Below, one piece after another: positions 1 to 6,445 of a stretch of 9,612 bases of DNA. Position 1 is the first letter of the stretch. Every line of letters starts with the position of its first letter. The notes beneath the pieces were generated by a model. That model did not search any database, was not told where the DNA came from, and saw only the letters and a program-made list of their open reading frames with translations. The position numbers and the translations under genes are program-made. Source of the stretch: Bdellovibrio sp. GTDB lineage: Bacteria > Bdellovibrionota > Bdellovibrionia > Bdellovibrionales > Bdellovibrionaceae. Location: positions 1 to 9,612 of the forward strand of contig JAGIAF010000122.1 of NCBI GenBank assembly GCA_017745015.1, given 5' to 3'.

Positions 1-1233
1 GGTAAGTCAGCGCAAATTCCATTGTACGTTTGGCTTCCAGATGCGATGGCCGGTCCAACTCCAGTATCAGCGTTGATCCATGCGGCGACGATGGTTACTG
101 CGGGTGTGTACATGATCGTTCGTTTGAATCCATTGTTCATCATGGCTCCTAATACGATGATGGTGATCGCGATTATCGGTGCGGCGACTGCGGTATTGGC
201 AGCGACAATCGGTATGACCCAATGGGATATCAAAAAAGTTTTGGCATACTCTACAGTGTCACAACTTGGTTACATGTTCTTAGCTTGCGGTGTTGGTGCA
301 TTTGGCGCAGCGATGTTCCACCTGATGACTCACGCATTCTTTAAAGCCCTTATGTTCTTGGGTTCTGGTTCCGTGATCCATGCGATGCACGAAGAACAAG
401 ACATCCGTAAAATGGGTGGCTTGAAGAAATACCTTCCAATCACGCATATGACTTTCCTTTTGGGTTGGTTGGCGATCATCGGTATGCCTCCGTTTGCCGG
501 TTTCTTCTCTAAGGATGAAATCTTGGCCTATGCGTTCCACTCACCAATGGGTTCTCCTTGGTTGTGGGCAGCGGGCGCTTTGGGTGCGACTTTAACTGCA
601 TTCTATATGACTCGTTTGATGGCTTTGACTTTCTGGGGTAAGAGCCGCGTTCCTTCTGATATTCATCCGCACGAATCTCCAGCATTGATGACGATCCCAT
701 TGATCGTTCTTGCAGTGTTGTCAGTCATCGGTGGTTGGATCGGCATTCCTCACGTAATTGGCGAGCATTTGGGTCACATTCCAAATGTTTGGGAGCACTG
801 GTTGCACCCACTTATTAGAGAAGTTCCAAACATGGGTCACATGGAAGCCTCTACTGAATGGGCTTTGATGGGCACATCAGTTGGTTTGGCTTTAATCTCT
901 GCGATCGTTGCTTATCAGTTCTATGTGAAGTCTCCTGAGACTCCGAAGAAAATCGCTGAAAGCATCAAGCCAATCTACAATTTGGTTTATAACAAATATT
1001 TCGTGGACGAAGCGTACTTCGGCGGAATCATTAATCCTTTGGTAAACCTAAGTAAGAACACTTGGTACTACGTGGATGTGAACTTTATCGATAAGTGCAC
1101 ATACTGGGCAGGGGACTTGATGCGCGGAATGGGTTCTTTGACCCGCTCTCTTCAAACCGGAAATATGCAGCAGTATGCGATGTACATCGGTATCGGTGTC
1201 GTTGTTGTCCTTTCATTTGTGATCATGAGGTAA
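1..1233 (+). CDS. nuoL: NADH-quinone oxidoreductase subunit L (NuoL), 5' truncated
   Basis: This is the distal proton-pumping, antiporter-like subunit of respiratory complex I in the inner membrane. The reading frame is open from base 1 and begins GKSAQIPLYVWLPDAMAGPT, so the true start lies upstream. Codon 2 (Lys) corresponds to E. coli Lys229, meaning about 227 N-terminal residues are missing. Keeping that offset, the other channel residues fall in place: His at codon 27 (His254), the FHLMTHAFFKAL segment at codons 106-117 (His334, His338, Lys342), and Lys at codon 171 in FFSKDE (Lys399). Codons about 312-388 form the long amphipathic lateral helix that braces NuoM and NuoN, followed by a last membrane helix (YAMYIGIGVVVVLSFVIM). 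The stop is TAA at 1231-1233, and nuoM starts 5 bases later. A TTG at 22 is an internal leucine, not a start. Identity is very secure. Confidence 0.97.
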   Translation, partial: GKSAQIPLYVWLPDAMAGPTPVSALIHAATMVTAGVYMIVRLNPLFIMAPNTMMVIAIIGAATAVLAATIGMTQWDIKKVLAYSTVSQLGYMFLACGVGAFGAAMFHLMTHAFFKALMFLGSGSVIHAMHEEQDIRKMGGLKKYLPITHMTFLLGWLAIIGMPPFAGFFSKDEILAYAFHSPMGSPWLWAAGALGATLTAFYMTRLMALTFWGKSRVPSDIHPHESPALMTIPLIVLAVLSVIGGWIGIPHVIGEHLGHIPNVWEHWLHPLIREVPNMGHMEASTEWALMGTSVGLALISAIVAYQFYVKSPETPKKIAESIKPIYNLVYNKYFVDEAYFGGIINPLVNLSKNTWYYVDVNFIDKCTYWAGDLMRGMGSLTRSLQTGNMQQYAMYIGIGVVVVLSFVIMR

Positions 1234-1238
1234 GCGCG

Positions 1239-2861
1239 ATGATCCTAAGTACAATTGTTTTTCTACCTCTTTTGTTTGCTTTGATCGTGGCTGTTTGGCC
1301 AAACGCGAAGACTCTTCGCCCTCTGGCTCTCGGCTTTGCGGTCATTGAATTTATTGTCAGCCTTGGTTTGTTCCAGCAGTTCGACGCTAATACGGCGAGC
1401 TTGCAAATGGTTGAGCGTTATATGTGGATTGAACGTTTCGGTATCAGCTACTTCATGGGGATCGATGGTATCTCTTTGTGGTTGGTGCTTTTGACGACAT
1501 TCTTAACTCCGATCATTATTTTGGCGAGTTGGACTTCAATCACTGAGAAGGTCAAAGGTTTCCACGTTTGTATGTTCATCTTGCAAACTGCGATGCTTGG
1601 AACATTCTTGGCGATGGATGCGATTTTCTTCTATGTTTTCTGGGAATTGTCTCTAGTTCCTATGTACTTCATGGTTGGTATCTGGGGCGGTACGCGCCGT
1701 ATCTACGCAACAGTTAAGTTCTTCATCTATACGATGGCGGGCTCGGTTCTGATGTTAGTAGCCATGATCTATATGATGTACCTAACTCAAGAAGCTACAG
1801 GCCATATGAGCGCAAGCCTTCTTGAATTCTACAAATTGAAAATCCCATTTGTTGGCGGAACATTCTTCAGCCTTCAAACATTGCTTTTCTTCGCCTTTGC
1901 TTTGGCATTTGCGATCAAAGTTCCAGCATTCCCGGTTCACACTTGGTTGCCTGATGCCCACGTTGAGGCGCCAACTCCGGGTTCCGTGATTCTTGCCGGT
2001 GTGATGTTGAAAATGGGTACTTACGGTTTCATGCGCTGGGTGATTCCACTCTTCCCTGAAGCTTCTGAGTACTGGGCGTGGTTGTTCATGTTGATCGGTA
2101 CAGTGGGAATTATCTACGGTGCCTTGGTTGCGATGGTTCAGCCGGACGTGAAAAAACTTGTGGCGTACTCTTCAGTATCGCACATGGGTTACATCTTGTT
2201 GGGTCTCTTTGCATTCAACGCCTACGGTATGAACGGTGGTTTGTACCAAATGTTGAATCACGGTATCTCAACGGGTGCTCTGTTCATCTTGATTGGTATG
2301 ATCTACGAAAGAACACACTCTCGGGAAATCTCAAAATACGGCGGCTTGGCTGGTGTATTGCCTCTATTTACAATCTTCTTCTTCATCATCACGCTTTCTT
2401 CGATTGCGGTTCCGATGACGAACGGATTTGTGGGTGAGTTCTTTATCTTGATGGGTACTTTCAAAGCTCAACCAGTGTTTGCATACTTCGCAGTAACGGG
2501 CGTGGTATTGGGTGCGGTGTACATGCTTTGGATGTTTAAACGTGTATTCTTCGGCCCTCAGGGTGAGTTGGTTAAAGACGAACACCACCCTCTTCATGAC
2601 TTGAATGCTCGTGAGATCACAGTTCTGGTTCCGCTAGTAATTATGGTCTTCTGGATGGGTCTATTCCCGAATCAATTCTTGAACTACTCTAAAGCCAGTG
2701 TGGACCACTTGGTAAATCACAGAGGCTCTTACAACCTGACTATTTCTGAATCTGGTTCAGCGGCAGCGACGCAAGTATCTGCAGAAGCAGTTCCAACTGA
2801 TGTAAAAGCAGAAGCTACAACTCCAGCTGCTACTGAAGCGCCAGCACAAGGAGATAAATAA
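1239..2861 (+). CDS. nuoM: NADH-quinone oxidoreductase subunit M (NuoM) with extended C-terminal tail
   Basis: This is the second antiporter-like proton-pumping subunit of complex I, an integral membrane protein of 540 aa. I chose the ATG at 1239 because GAGG (1227-1230) precedes it at ribosome-binding distance and the protein then begins MILSTIVFLPLLFALIVAVW, a normal first membrane helix. The frame stays open upstream to 1095, but that part overlaps nuoL and is not NuoM-like. Functional residues match E. coli with a 7-8 residue offset: Glu136 in FWELSLVP (Glu144), Lys227 in FAIKVPAFPVH (Lys234), Lys258 (Lys265), His315 (His322), His341 (His348) and Glu400 in GFVGEFF (Glu407). Residues from about 503 to 540 form a hydrophilic Ala/Thr/Glu/Pro-rich tail beyond the E. 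coli end (about 509 aa). Its TAA stop shares one base with the nuoN ATG, so translation is probably coupled. Confidence 0.97.
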   Translation: MILSTIVFLPLLFALIVAVWPNAKTLRPLALGFAVIEFIVSLGLFQQFDANTASLQMVERYMWIERFGISYFMGIDGISLWLVLLTTFLTPIIILASWTSITEKVKGFHVCMFILQTAMLGTFLAMDAIFFYVFWELSLVPMYFMVGIWGGTRRIYATVKFFIYTMAGSVLMLVAMIYMMYLTQEATGHMSASLLEFYKLKIPFVGGTFFSLQTLLFFAFALAFAIKVPAFPVHTWLPDAHVEAPTPGSVILAGVMLKMGTYGFMRWVIPLFPEASEYWAWLFMLIGTVGIIYGALVAMVQPDVKKLVAYSSVSHMGYILLGLFAFNAYGMNGGLYQMLNHGISTGALFILIGMIYERTHSREISKYGGLAGVLPLFTIFFFIITLSSIAVPMTNGFVGEFFILMGTFKAQPVFAYFAVTGVVLGAVYMLWMFKRVFFGPQGELVKDEHHPLHDLNAREITVLVPLVIMVFWMGLFPNQFLNYSKASVDHLVNHRGSYNLTISESGSAAATQVSAEAVPTDVKAEATTPAATEAPAQGDK

Positions 2862-4321
2862 TGAATATCGGTATTGGTCTTAGTGACATTCTTCTTGTTT
2901 CACCAATGCTTGCCCTTTTCTTGGCAAGCCTGATCCCACTAACTGTTAAAGTTTTGCGTGGTAACCGTGAACAGAATGCGATTGTAACTCTTTCTCAAGC
3001 CCTTCTAGGTCTGATCGTATCAGCGGGTCTTTTGATGGTGTTTGGGGGCGCGGGTAAAACAGCCTTCAACAATGGTTTGATCTTCGACGGCGTTACTTTG
3101 TGGATGGGTTTGATTGCCCTTTTCTCTGCAGCGGTTGCGATGATCATGATGTACGAAAACCCAGCGACAAAAGGAAAACAGTTCTCTGAATTGATCTTCC
3201 TTGCGATGTCTTCTGCGGTTGGTATGTTGATCCTGGTTTCAGCAGTCGATCTTTTGATGGTATTCATCGGTCTTGAGATGATGTCTTTGTCACTCTACTT
3301 GATGATCGCGATGAGCCACGAAGAGAAGCTTTCTAAAGAAGCTGCATTGAAGTACTTCATCTTGGGTTCATTTGCTTCGGCATTGTTTCTTTATGGAGTG
3401 GCATTCATCTTCGGTTCAACGGGTGGCACAAACATCTTGGGCTTCATGGAAAATGCTGCAGAGCTAGTACAAAACAGTCGCTTGTTCTTGTTCGGTATTT
3501 CCTTTGTGATTTTGGGCTTTTGCTTCAAAGTTTCAATCGCTCCGTTCCATGCTTGGACTCCGGATGTTTACCAAGGTTCACCAACTCCACACACAGCGTT
3601 CATGGCAACTGCAGTTAAAGCAGTTTCTTTTGCAGCGTTCTTGCGTGTGATTGCAACGAAGTCTTTGATCGGTTCTGACCACTTGTTCGATATGCTTCAA
3701 TGGTTGGCTGTAATCACTATGATCGTTGGTAATACAGCCGCGATTATGCAAAACAACTTGAAGCGTATGATTGCTTACTCTTCAGTGGCTCACTCTGGTT
3801 ACGTACTAGTAGGTGTGATTACTGCAGGTGTGAGTGATGATGGCGCATTCGGAGCATCGGGTGTGATCTTCTATCTTCTAAGCTATGCCTTGATGACTTT
3901 GGGTGCGTTCGCAATCGCGAGCATGCTTGAAAGATCTGAAAGTCACATCGTTAACATTGATGACTTGGCTGGTTTTGCTAAGAAAAGACCGATGTTGTCT
4001 CTTTGCTTGACGGTATTCTTGTTGTCTCTAGCGGGTATTCCACCAACTTTGGGCTTCTTCGGTAAGTTCTACTTGTTTAATGCAGCTATCGGCGAAGGTT
4101 TGTTGTGGCTTGCTATCTGGGGTGTTCTAAACTCTGTGATCGCGGTTTACTACTATCTTCGTCCCATCGTTGTTATGTACATGAAAGACGGCGAAGCAGA
4201 TGTTGCCGAGTACTCATTGAATGCAACAACAGTAACAGTCGTAGTGATGGCGGTAGCTATCATCGTATTAGGCTTCGTTTCAGGCCCACTCTTCTCAGCA
4301 GTAGAAAAAAGCTTGCTGTAA
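2861..4321 (+). CDS. nuoN: NADH-quinone oxidoreductase subunit N (NuoN)
   Basis: This is the third antiporter-like subunit, in the proximal part of the complex I membrane arm. It is 486 aa, the same size as E. coli NuoN (485). A clear Shine-Dalgarno AAGGAGA (2848-2854) sits inside the nuoM tail codons and decides the ATG at 2861, giving a TAATG stop/start overlap. Conserved charged residues are present at a 6-7 residue offset from E. coli: Glu139 in IGLEMMSL (Glu133), Lys164 in ALKYFILG (Lys158), Lys223 in FCFKVSIAPFHAW (Lys217), Lys253 in TAVKAVSF (Lys247) and Lys402 in GFFGKFYLF (Lys395). The LKRMIAYSSVAHSGY stretch (300-314) is the family's broken-helix region. It is the last gene of the nuo operon in the usual L-M-N order and is followed 13 bases later by a terminator. 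Nothing is odd about it. Confidence 0.97.
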   Translation: MNIGIGLSDILLVSPMLALFLASLIPLTVKVLRGNREQNAIVTLSQALLGLIVSAGLLMVFGGAGKTAFNNGLIFDGVTLWMGLIALFSAAVAMIMMYENPATKGKQFSELIFLAMSSAVGMLILVSAVDLLMVFIGLEMMSLSLYLMIAMSHEEKLSKEAALKYFILGSFASALFLYGVAFIFGSTGGTNILGFMENAAELVQNSRLFLFGISFVILGFCFKVSIAPFHAWTPDVYQGSPTPHTAFMATAVKAVSFAAFLRVIATKSLIGSDHLFDMLQWLAVITMIVGNTAAIMQNNLKRMIAYSSVAHSGYVLVGVITAGVSDDGAFGASGVIFYLLSYALMTLGAFAIASMLERSESHIVNIDDLAGFAKKRPMLSLCLTVFLLSLAGIPPTLGFFGKFYLFNAAIGEGLLWLAIWGVLNSVIAVYYYLRPIVVMYMKDGEADVAEYSLNATTVTVVVMAVAIIVLGFVSGPLFSAVEKSLL

Positions 4322-4334
4322 AGGTGCGTTAACT

Positions 4335-4363
4335 AAAAACCCAGGGAAAACCCTGGGTTTTTT
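4335..4363. terminator. Bidirectional intrinsic terminator between nuoN and the patatin gene
   Basis: A 7-bp G+C-rich stem, CCCAGGG (4340-4346) with CCCTGGG (4351-4357), encloses an AAAA loop. It is flanked by AAAAA on the left and TTTTTT on the right, which can extend the stem. The T run ends nuoLMN transcripts on the + strand. The A run reads as a U run for the convergent patatin gene, whose stop is only 6 bases away, so one hairpin can serve both genes. Confidence 0.92.
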
Positions 4364-4368
4364 ATTTG

Positions 4369-5574
4369 TTATTTCGAAATATCATACTGTCTTAAGATAT
4401 TAATTCCCGATTTGAACCCAATACGCACGATACGCGCGAGGATCTCAGGATTTAAACTGAAGTGATCCACAAAGAACATTTCATAGTTCTGCGGGCGGGG
4501 AGCGATGTAGATATAATCTACTTCCGGACGGTGATTTACTTTGTCGCGGATAATTGAAAGCAACTTTTCGCGCTGATCTTCAGGCAATTCCGTTTGTTTC
4601 AGATACCCCTCAACCGAATTATAGATATTGCGAATATCGGCCTGGTTTTGTATGTGCTTGGCGATCTTCTGCTGAACAACTTGGTAAAGGGCCTGATTCA
4701 AGATTAGTGGAATGCCATATTTATGCAAAGAGCCCATCTCTTCTGTGTAGTGATAGGGCTGAATTGAATAAGATGAAATAACCAGATCGGCACCATTATC
4801 AACGGCAACATGGGTCGATAATGTGTCGCGAATCTCGCCATCATAATAATAGATCTCTTTGCCGTCGGGACGTTTAATTCCGTAAGGAGCAAAAACCGGT
4901 GGCAACGAAGTCGAGGCCGCAACCGCCTGACTGATCGTGGCGTAGTTGATGTACTTCGTGGTCGGAGTTTTATAGGCCTCCGGGAAGTTACCAAAAATGG
5001 CTTTGCGAGAATGGTTTAGTTGGGTGCCGATAATATAAAGACCCACCCCCAAACGAGCGAAGTCATTATCTAAGAGAACTTCTTTGCGAAGATATCCTTC
5101 CAGACCGCCGGTCGAAAATAGACCATTCAGCTTCAAACCATTTTTAAGCAAAGACTCCAGACCTCCGCGAACGATGGTTTTATCCAACAAAGTGCGGGGC
5201 AAGAACTTCAGCAAACCACTGGAGTTGAGGTTGAAAATATCGCGATAGGAAATGGGCTTAAGGTAACGAAGGTCTGATTTTTCAAATGACGGGGAGGTAC
5301 CCGAACCGATTTGAAAGGCGTTAATTAAAGACTCAACTGGATAACCAGCTCCTAAAATGGATGCGACGAAAGCTCCCGCGGATGAACCCACATAGCAACG
5401 AATGGTCATCGGATCGTCTTCATCGAAGTTCTGACGCACCATCTCTTTAGTTCCGCCAGCAAACTTGAAACCCTTTTCTTGTAGAGCCAAGCAAACACCA
5501 ATGTGGAAGGCGGCGGCTTTGATACCACCCCCACTAAGAACCAGTGCAATTTTCTTTTTATCTTTAATACGCAT
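4369..5574 (-). CDS. Patatin-like phospholipase family protein
   Basis: This is a predicted serine lipid acyl hydrolase of 401 aa with the patatin fold and a Ser-Asp dyad. The N-terminus has the oxyanion-hole loop LVLSGGGIKAAAFHIGV (residues 11-27; GGGxKA where many relatives have GGGxKG). The nucleophile elbow is VGSSAGAF (62-69), giving Ser65 in GxSxG. The likely catalytic Asp is Asp245 in YYDGE; the common form is DGG or DGA, so Gly to Glu after DG is a small departure. No signal peptide or membrane segment is visible, so it is cytoplasmic unless exported by another route. The only start near the fold's beginning is ATG at 5572-5574, because an in-frame stop lies 9 bases upstream. I see no Shine-Dalgarno there. 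In a predatory bacterium a role in prey lipid turnover is attractive, but that is inference; housekeeping phospholipid turnover is equally possible. Confidence 0.9.
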   Translation of the reverse strand: MRIKDKKKIALVLSGGGIKAAAFHIGVCLALQEKGFKFAGGTKEMVRQNFDEDDPMTIRCYVGSSAGAFVASILGAGYPVESLINAFQIGSGTSPSFEKSDLRYLKPISYRDIFNLNSSGLLKFLPRTLLDKTIVRGGLESLLKNGLKLNGLFSTGGLEGYLRKEVLLDNDFARLGVGLYIIGTQLNHSRKAIFGNFPEAYKTPTTKYINYATISQAVAASTSLPPVFAPYGIKRPDGKEIYYYDGEIRDTLSTHVAVDNGADLVISSYSIQPYHYTEEMGSLHKYGIPLILNQALYQVVQQKIAKHIQNQADIRNIYNSVEGYLKQTELPEDQREKLLSIIRDKVNHRPEVDYIYIAPRPQNYEMFFVDHFSLNPEILARIVRIGFKSGINILRQYDISK

Positions 5575-5586
5575 ATCGGTAAGTTA

Positions 5587-5615
5587 AGTATCTGATTTCT
5601 CTAGGTGACGAGCAA
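5587..5615 (-). promoter_or_regulatory. Weak candidate promoter for the patatin gene
   Basis: Read on the - strand, TTGCTC (5610-5615) and GATACT (5587-5592) are 17 bases apart and match sigma70 boxes at 3/6 and 4/6. Transcription would begin near 5580, only about six bases before the ATG at 5574. That gives a nearly leaderless mRNA and would fit the absence of a Shine-Dalgarno. The match is weak and could be chance. Confidence 0.25.
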
Positions 5616-5760
5616 AGAGTTCTTCAGTTGACCAGGCAAAACACCTGACTAAAGGTTGCTTATTCAGACGAAGGTCTAGTGTGAGTAGGCTGACAAGGTG
5701 TTGAATAACCAGATCAAGGTCCTGTTTTTTCTTGTATTCGAATAAGTATTCACACTAAAT

Positions 5761-5788
5761 TTGACAGACTGAAGTCCTGTGATAGGGT
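5761..5788 (+). promoter_or_regulatory. Predicted sigma70-type promoter of the HTH/coiled-coil gene
   Basis: A perfect -35 box TTGACA (5761-5766) is followed, after 16 bases, by TAGGGT (5783-5788). The -10 is poor (3/6) but is preceded by TG one base upstream (5780-5781), an extended -10 feature. Transcription would start near 5795. The -10 is the first half of an array copy (TAGGGTGAATA), and an inverted repeat GTATTCAC (5746-5753) / GTGAATAC (5787-5794) flanks the core promoter, so a bound protein could block it. Confidence 0.5.
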
Positions 5789-5866
5789 GAATACGCAAGC
5801 TGAGTAGGTGACCACCATTTCCGAAAAGCTGGCTACTTACATCTTGGTTTCGGCCAGGGTGAGTAT

Positions 5867-5871
5867 AGGGG
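5867..5871 (+). promoter_or_regulatory. Ribosome binding site favouring the ATG at 5877
   Basis: AGGGG lies five bases before the ATG at 5877-5879. The upstream in-frame GTG at 5808 has only a poor GAG (5802-5804) before it. This site is the main reason for choosing the shorter form of the HTH protein. Confidence 0.45.
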
Positions 5872-5876
5872 ATGTG

Positions 5877-6362
5877 ATGAACGTCGAAAATGGTTCTTGG
5901 TTACCGCTAACGGAATACTCAACTAAACATAAGATTAGTGTGAGTACTCTCCGCCGAAGAATCAAAGCCGACGACATCAAATTCCGCTTTGAAGAAGGCA
6001 AGTACTTCATCATGGATGAACCGATGGGTACCCATCAACGAGTACATCGCCCCTCCCAAGAAAGCGACTTTGCTTTGGTGGGTGCTCATCAAGGAATGAT
6101 GAAAGAAGGTAATGACATGGCTTCTTCAAAGGACGAAATGAAAGCTCAGGACCTTGCAGATAAAACCATGAAGGTTAATAAGGATGAGCCCATTTTAACA
6201 GCGGCCAACAAACTCTTGAACGAGTTGAAAAAGGCCTACACACAAATCCTTCAGGAAAAAGAAGAGCAAATCTTCCAACTGAAGGAGGAAGTTGCTGACT
6301 TGAAGACTTTGGTTCGAGTTCTTGAGTCAGAAAACGACCGCCTAAAAGGTTTCAAACAATAA
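5877..6362 (+). CDS. HTH DNA-binding protein with C-terminal coiled coil
   Basis: I do not recognise a named family. From ATG 5877 the product is 161 aa; an in-frame GTG at 5808 would make it 184 aa. The N-terminus, SWLPLTEYSTKHKISVSTLR (residues 8-27) followed by RRIKADDIKFRFEEGKYFI, has the pattern of a MerR/excisionase-like helix-turn-helix. In that pattern a first helix, a turn at KHKIS, a recognition helix STLRRRIK and a short wing carry a basic DNA-facing surface. A polar, low-complexity linker follows (about 50-105). The C-terminal part, from about 110 to the end, is a heptad-patterned coiled coil rich in Glu, Lys and Leu (KEEQIFQLKEEVADLKTLVR), suggesting dimer or oligomer formation. 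It sits directly behind a TGARTA motif array, two copies of which lie in its own codons. Autoregulation or binding to a repeated DNA site is a reasonable inference. The layout resembles RacA of Bacillus in architecture only. Confidence 0.75.
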   Translation: MNVENGSWLPLTEYSTKHKISVSTLRRRIKADDIKFRFEEGKYFIMDEPMGTHQRVHRPSQESDFALVGAHQGMMKEGNDMASSKDEMKAQDLADKTMKVNKDEPILTAANKLLNELKKAYTQILQEKEEQIFQLKEEVADLKTLVRVLESENDRLKGFKQ

Positions 6363-6387
6363 TTGTCCCCTCCTTAAATGATCTCTG

Positions 6388-6431
6388 GCAAAAGACCCCT
6401 TAGAAGATTTCTTTGGTAGGTCTTTGCTTTT
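6388..6431 (+). terminator. Possible intrinsic terminator after the HTH gene
   Basis: GCAAAAGACC (6388-6397) can pair with GGTCTTTGC (6419-6427) with one bulged A. A small inner AGAA/TTCT stem (6402-6412) lies in the loop, and TTTT follows. The stem is A+T-rich and the loop long, so termination would be partial at best and the next gene may be co-transcribed. Confidence 0.4.
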
Positions 6432-6445
6432 ATCGTTGAAGGTCT

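Larger units (their letters stand above)
5661..5946. repeat. Dispersed TGARTA / TAGTGTGARTA motif array
   Basis: Nine copies of TGARTA (R = A or G) occur on both strands: 5661-5666 (-), 5682-5687 (+), 5702-5707 (+), 5747-5752 (-), 5788-5793 (+), 5801-5806 (+), 5860-5865 (+), 5916-5921 (-) and 5941-5946 (+). Two are identical 11-mers TAGTGTGAGTA (5677-5687 and 5936-5946). TAGTGTGAATA (5747-5757, -) and TAGGGTGAATA (5783-5793, +) are close variants, and CAGGGTGAGTA (5855-5865) matches 9 of 11. Chance predicts about 0.3 copies of TGARTA in such a stretch. The array covers the upstream region of the HTH gene, its predicted -10 box and its first codons. A protein-binding array is the simplest reading; the binder is not known. 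Confidence 0.6.

Noticed and set aside
22..24. TTG as a start for NuoL
   Set aside because: Conserved NuoL sequence with the Lys229 equivalent continues upstream to base 1; the gene is cut by the window edge.
1095..1238. In-frame upstream extension of nuoM by 48 codons
   Set aside because: It overlaps the end of nuoL, encodes nothing NuoM-like, and ATG 1239 has a good ribosome site and a normal first membrane helix.
2078..2437. Open frame of 119 codons inside nuoM
   Set aside because: It is an out-of-frame shadow of a strongly conserved gene, without a ribosome site or a recognisable product.
4704..4994. Open frame of 96 codons inside the patatin gene
   Set aside because: It overlaps the patatin catalytic Asp region on the same strand in another frame, with an Arg/Pro-rich shadow composition.
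5575..5876. Riboswitch or small RNA in the gap before the HTH gene
   Set aside because: Short stems exist, but none matches a riboswitch class I know, and the TGARTA motifs occur on both strands, which suits DNA binding better than RNA structure.
5661..5946. CRISPR array or plasmid-type origin
   Set aside because: The repeats are short, unevenly spaced and in mixed orientation, with no cas or replication-initiator gene nearby.
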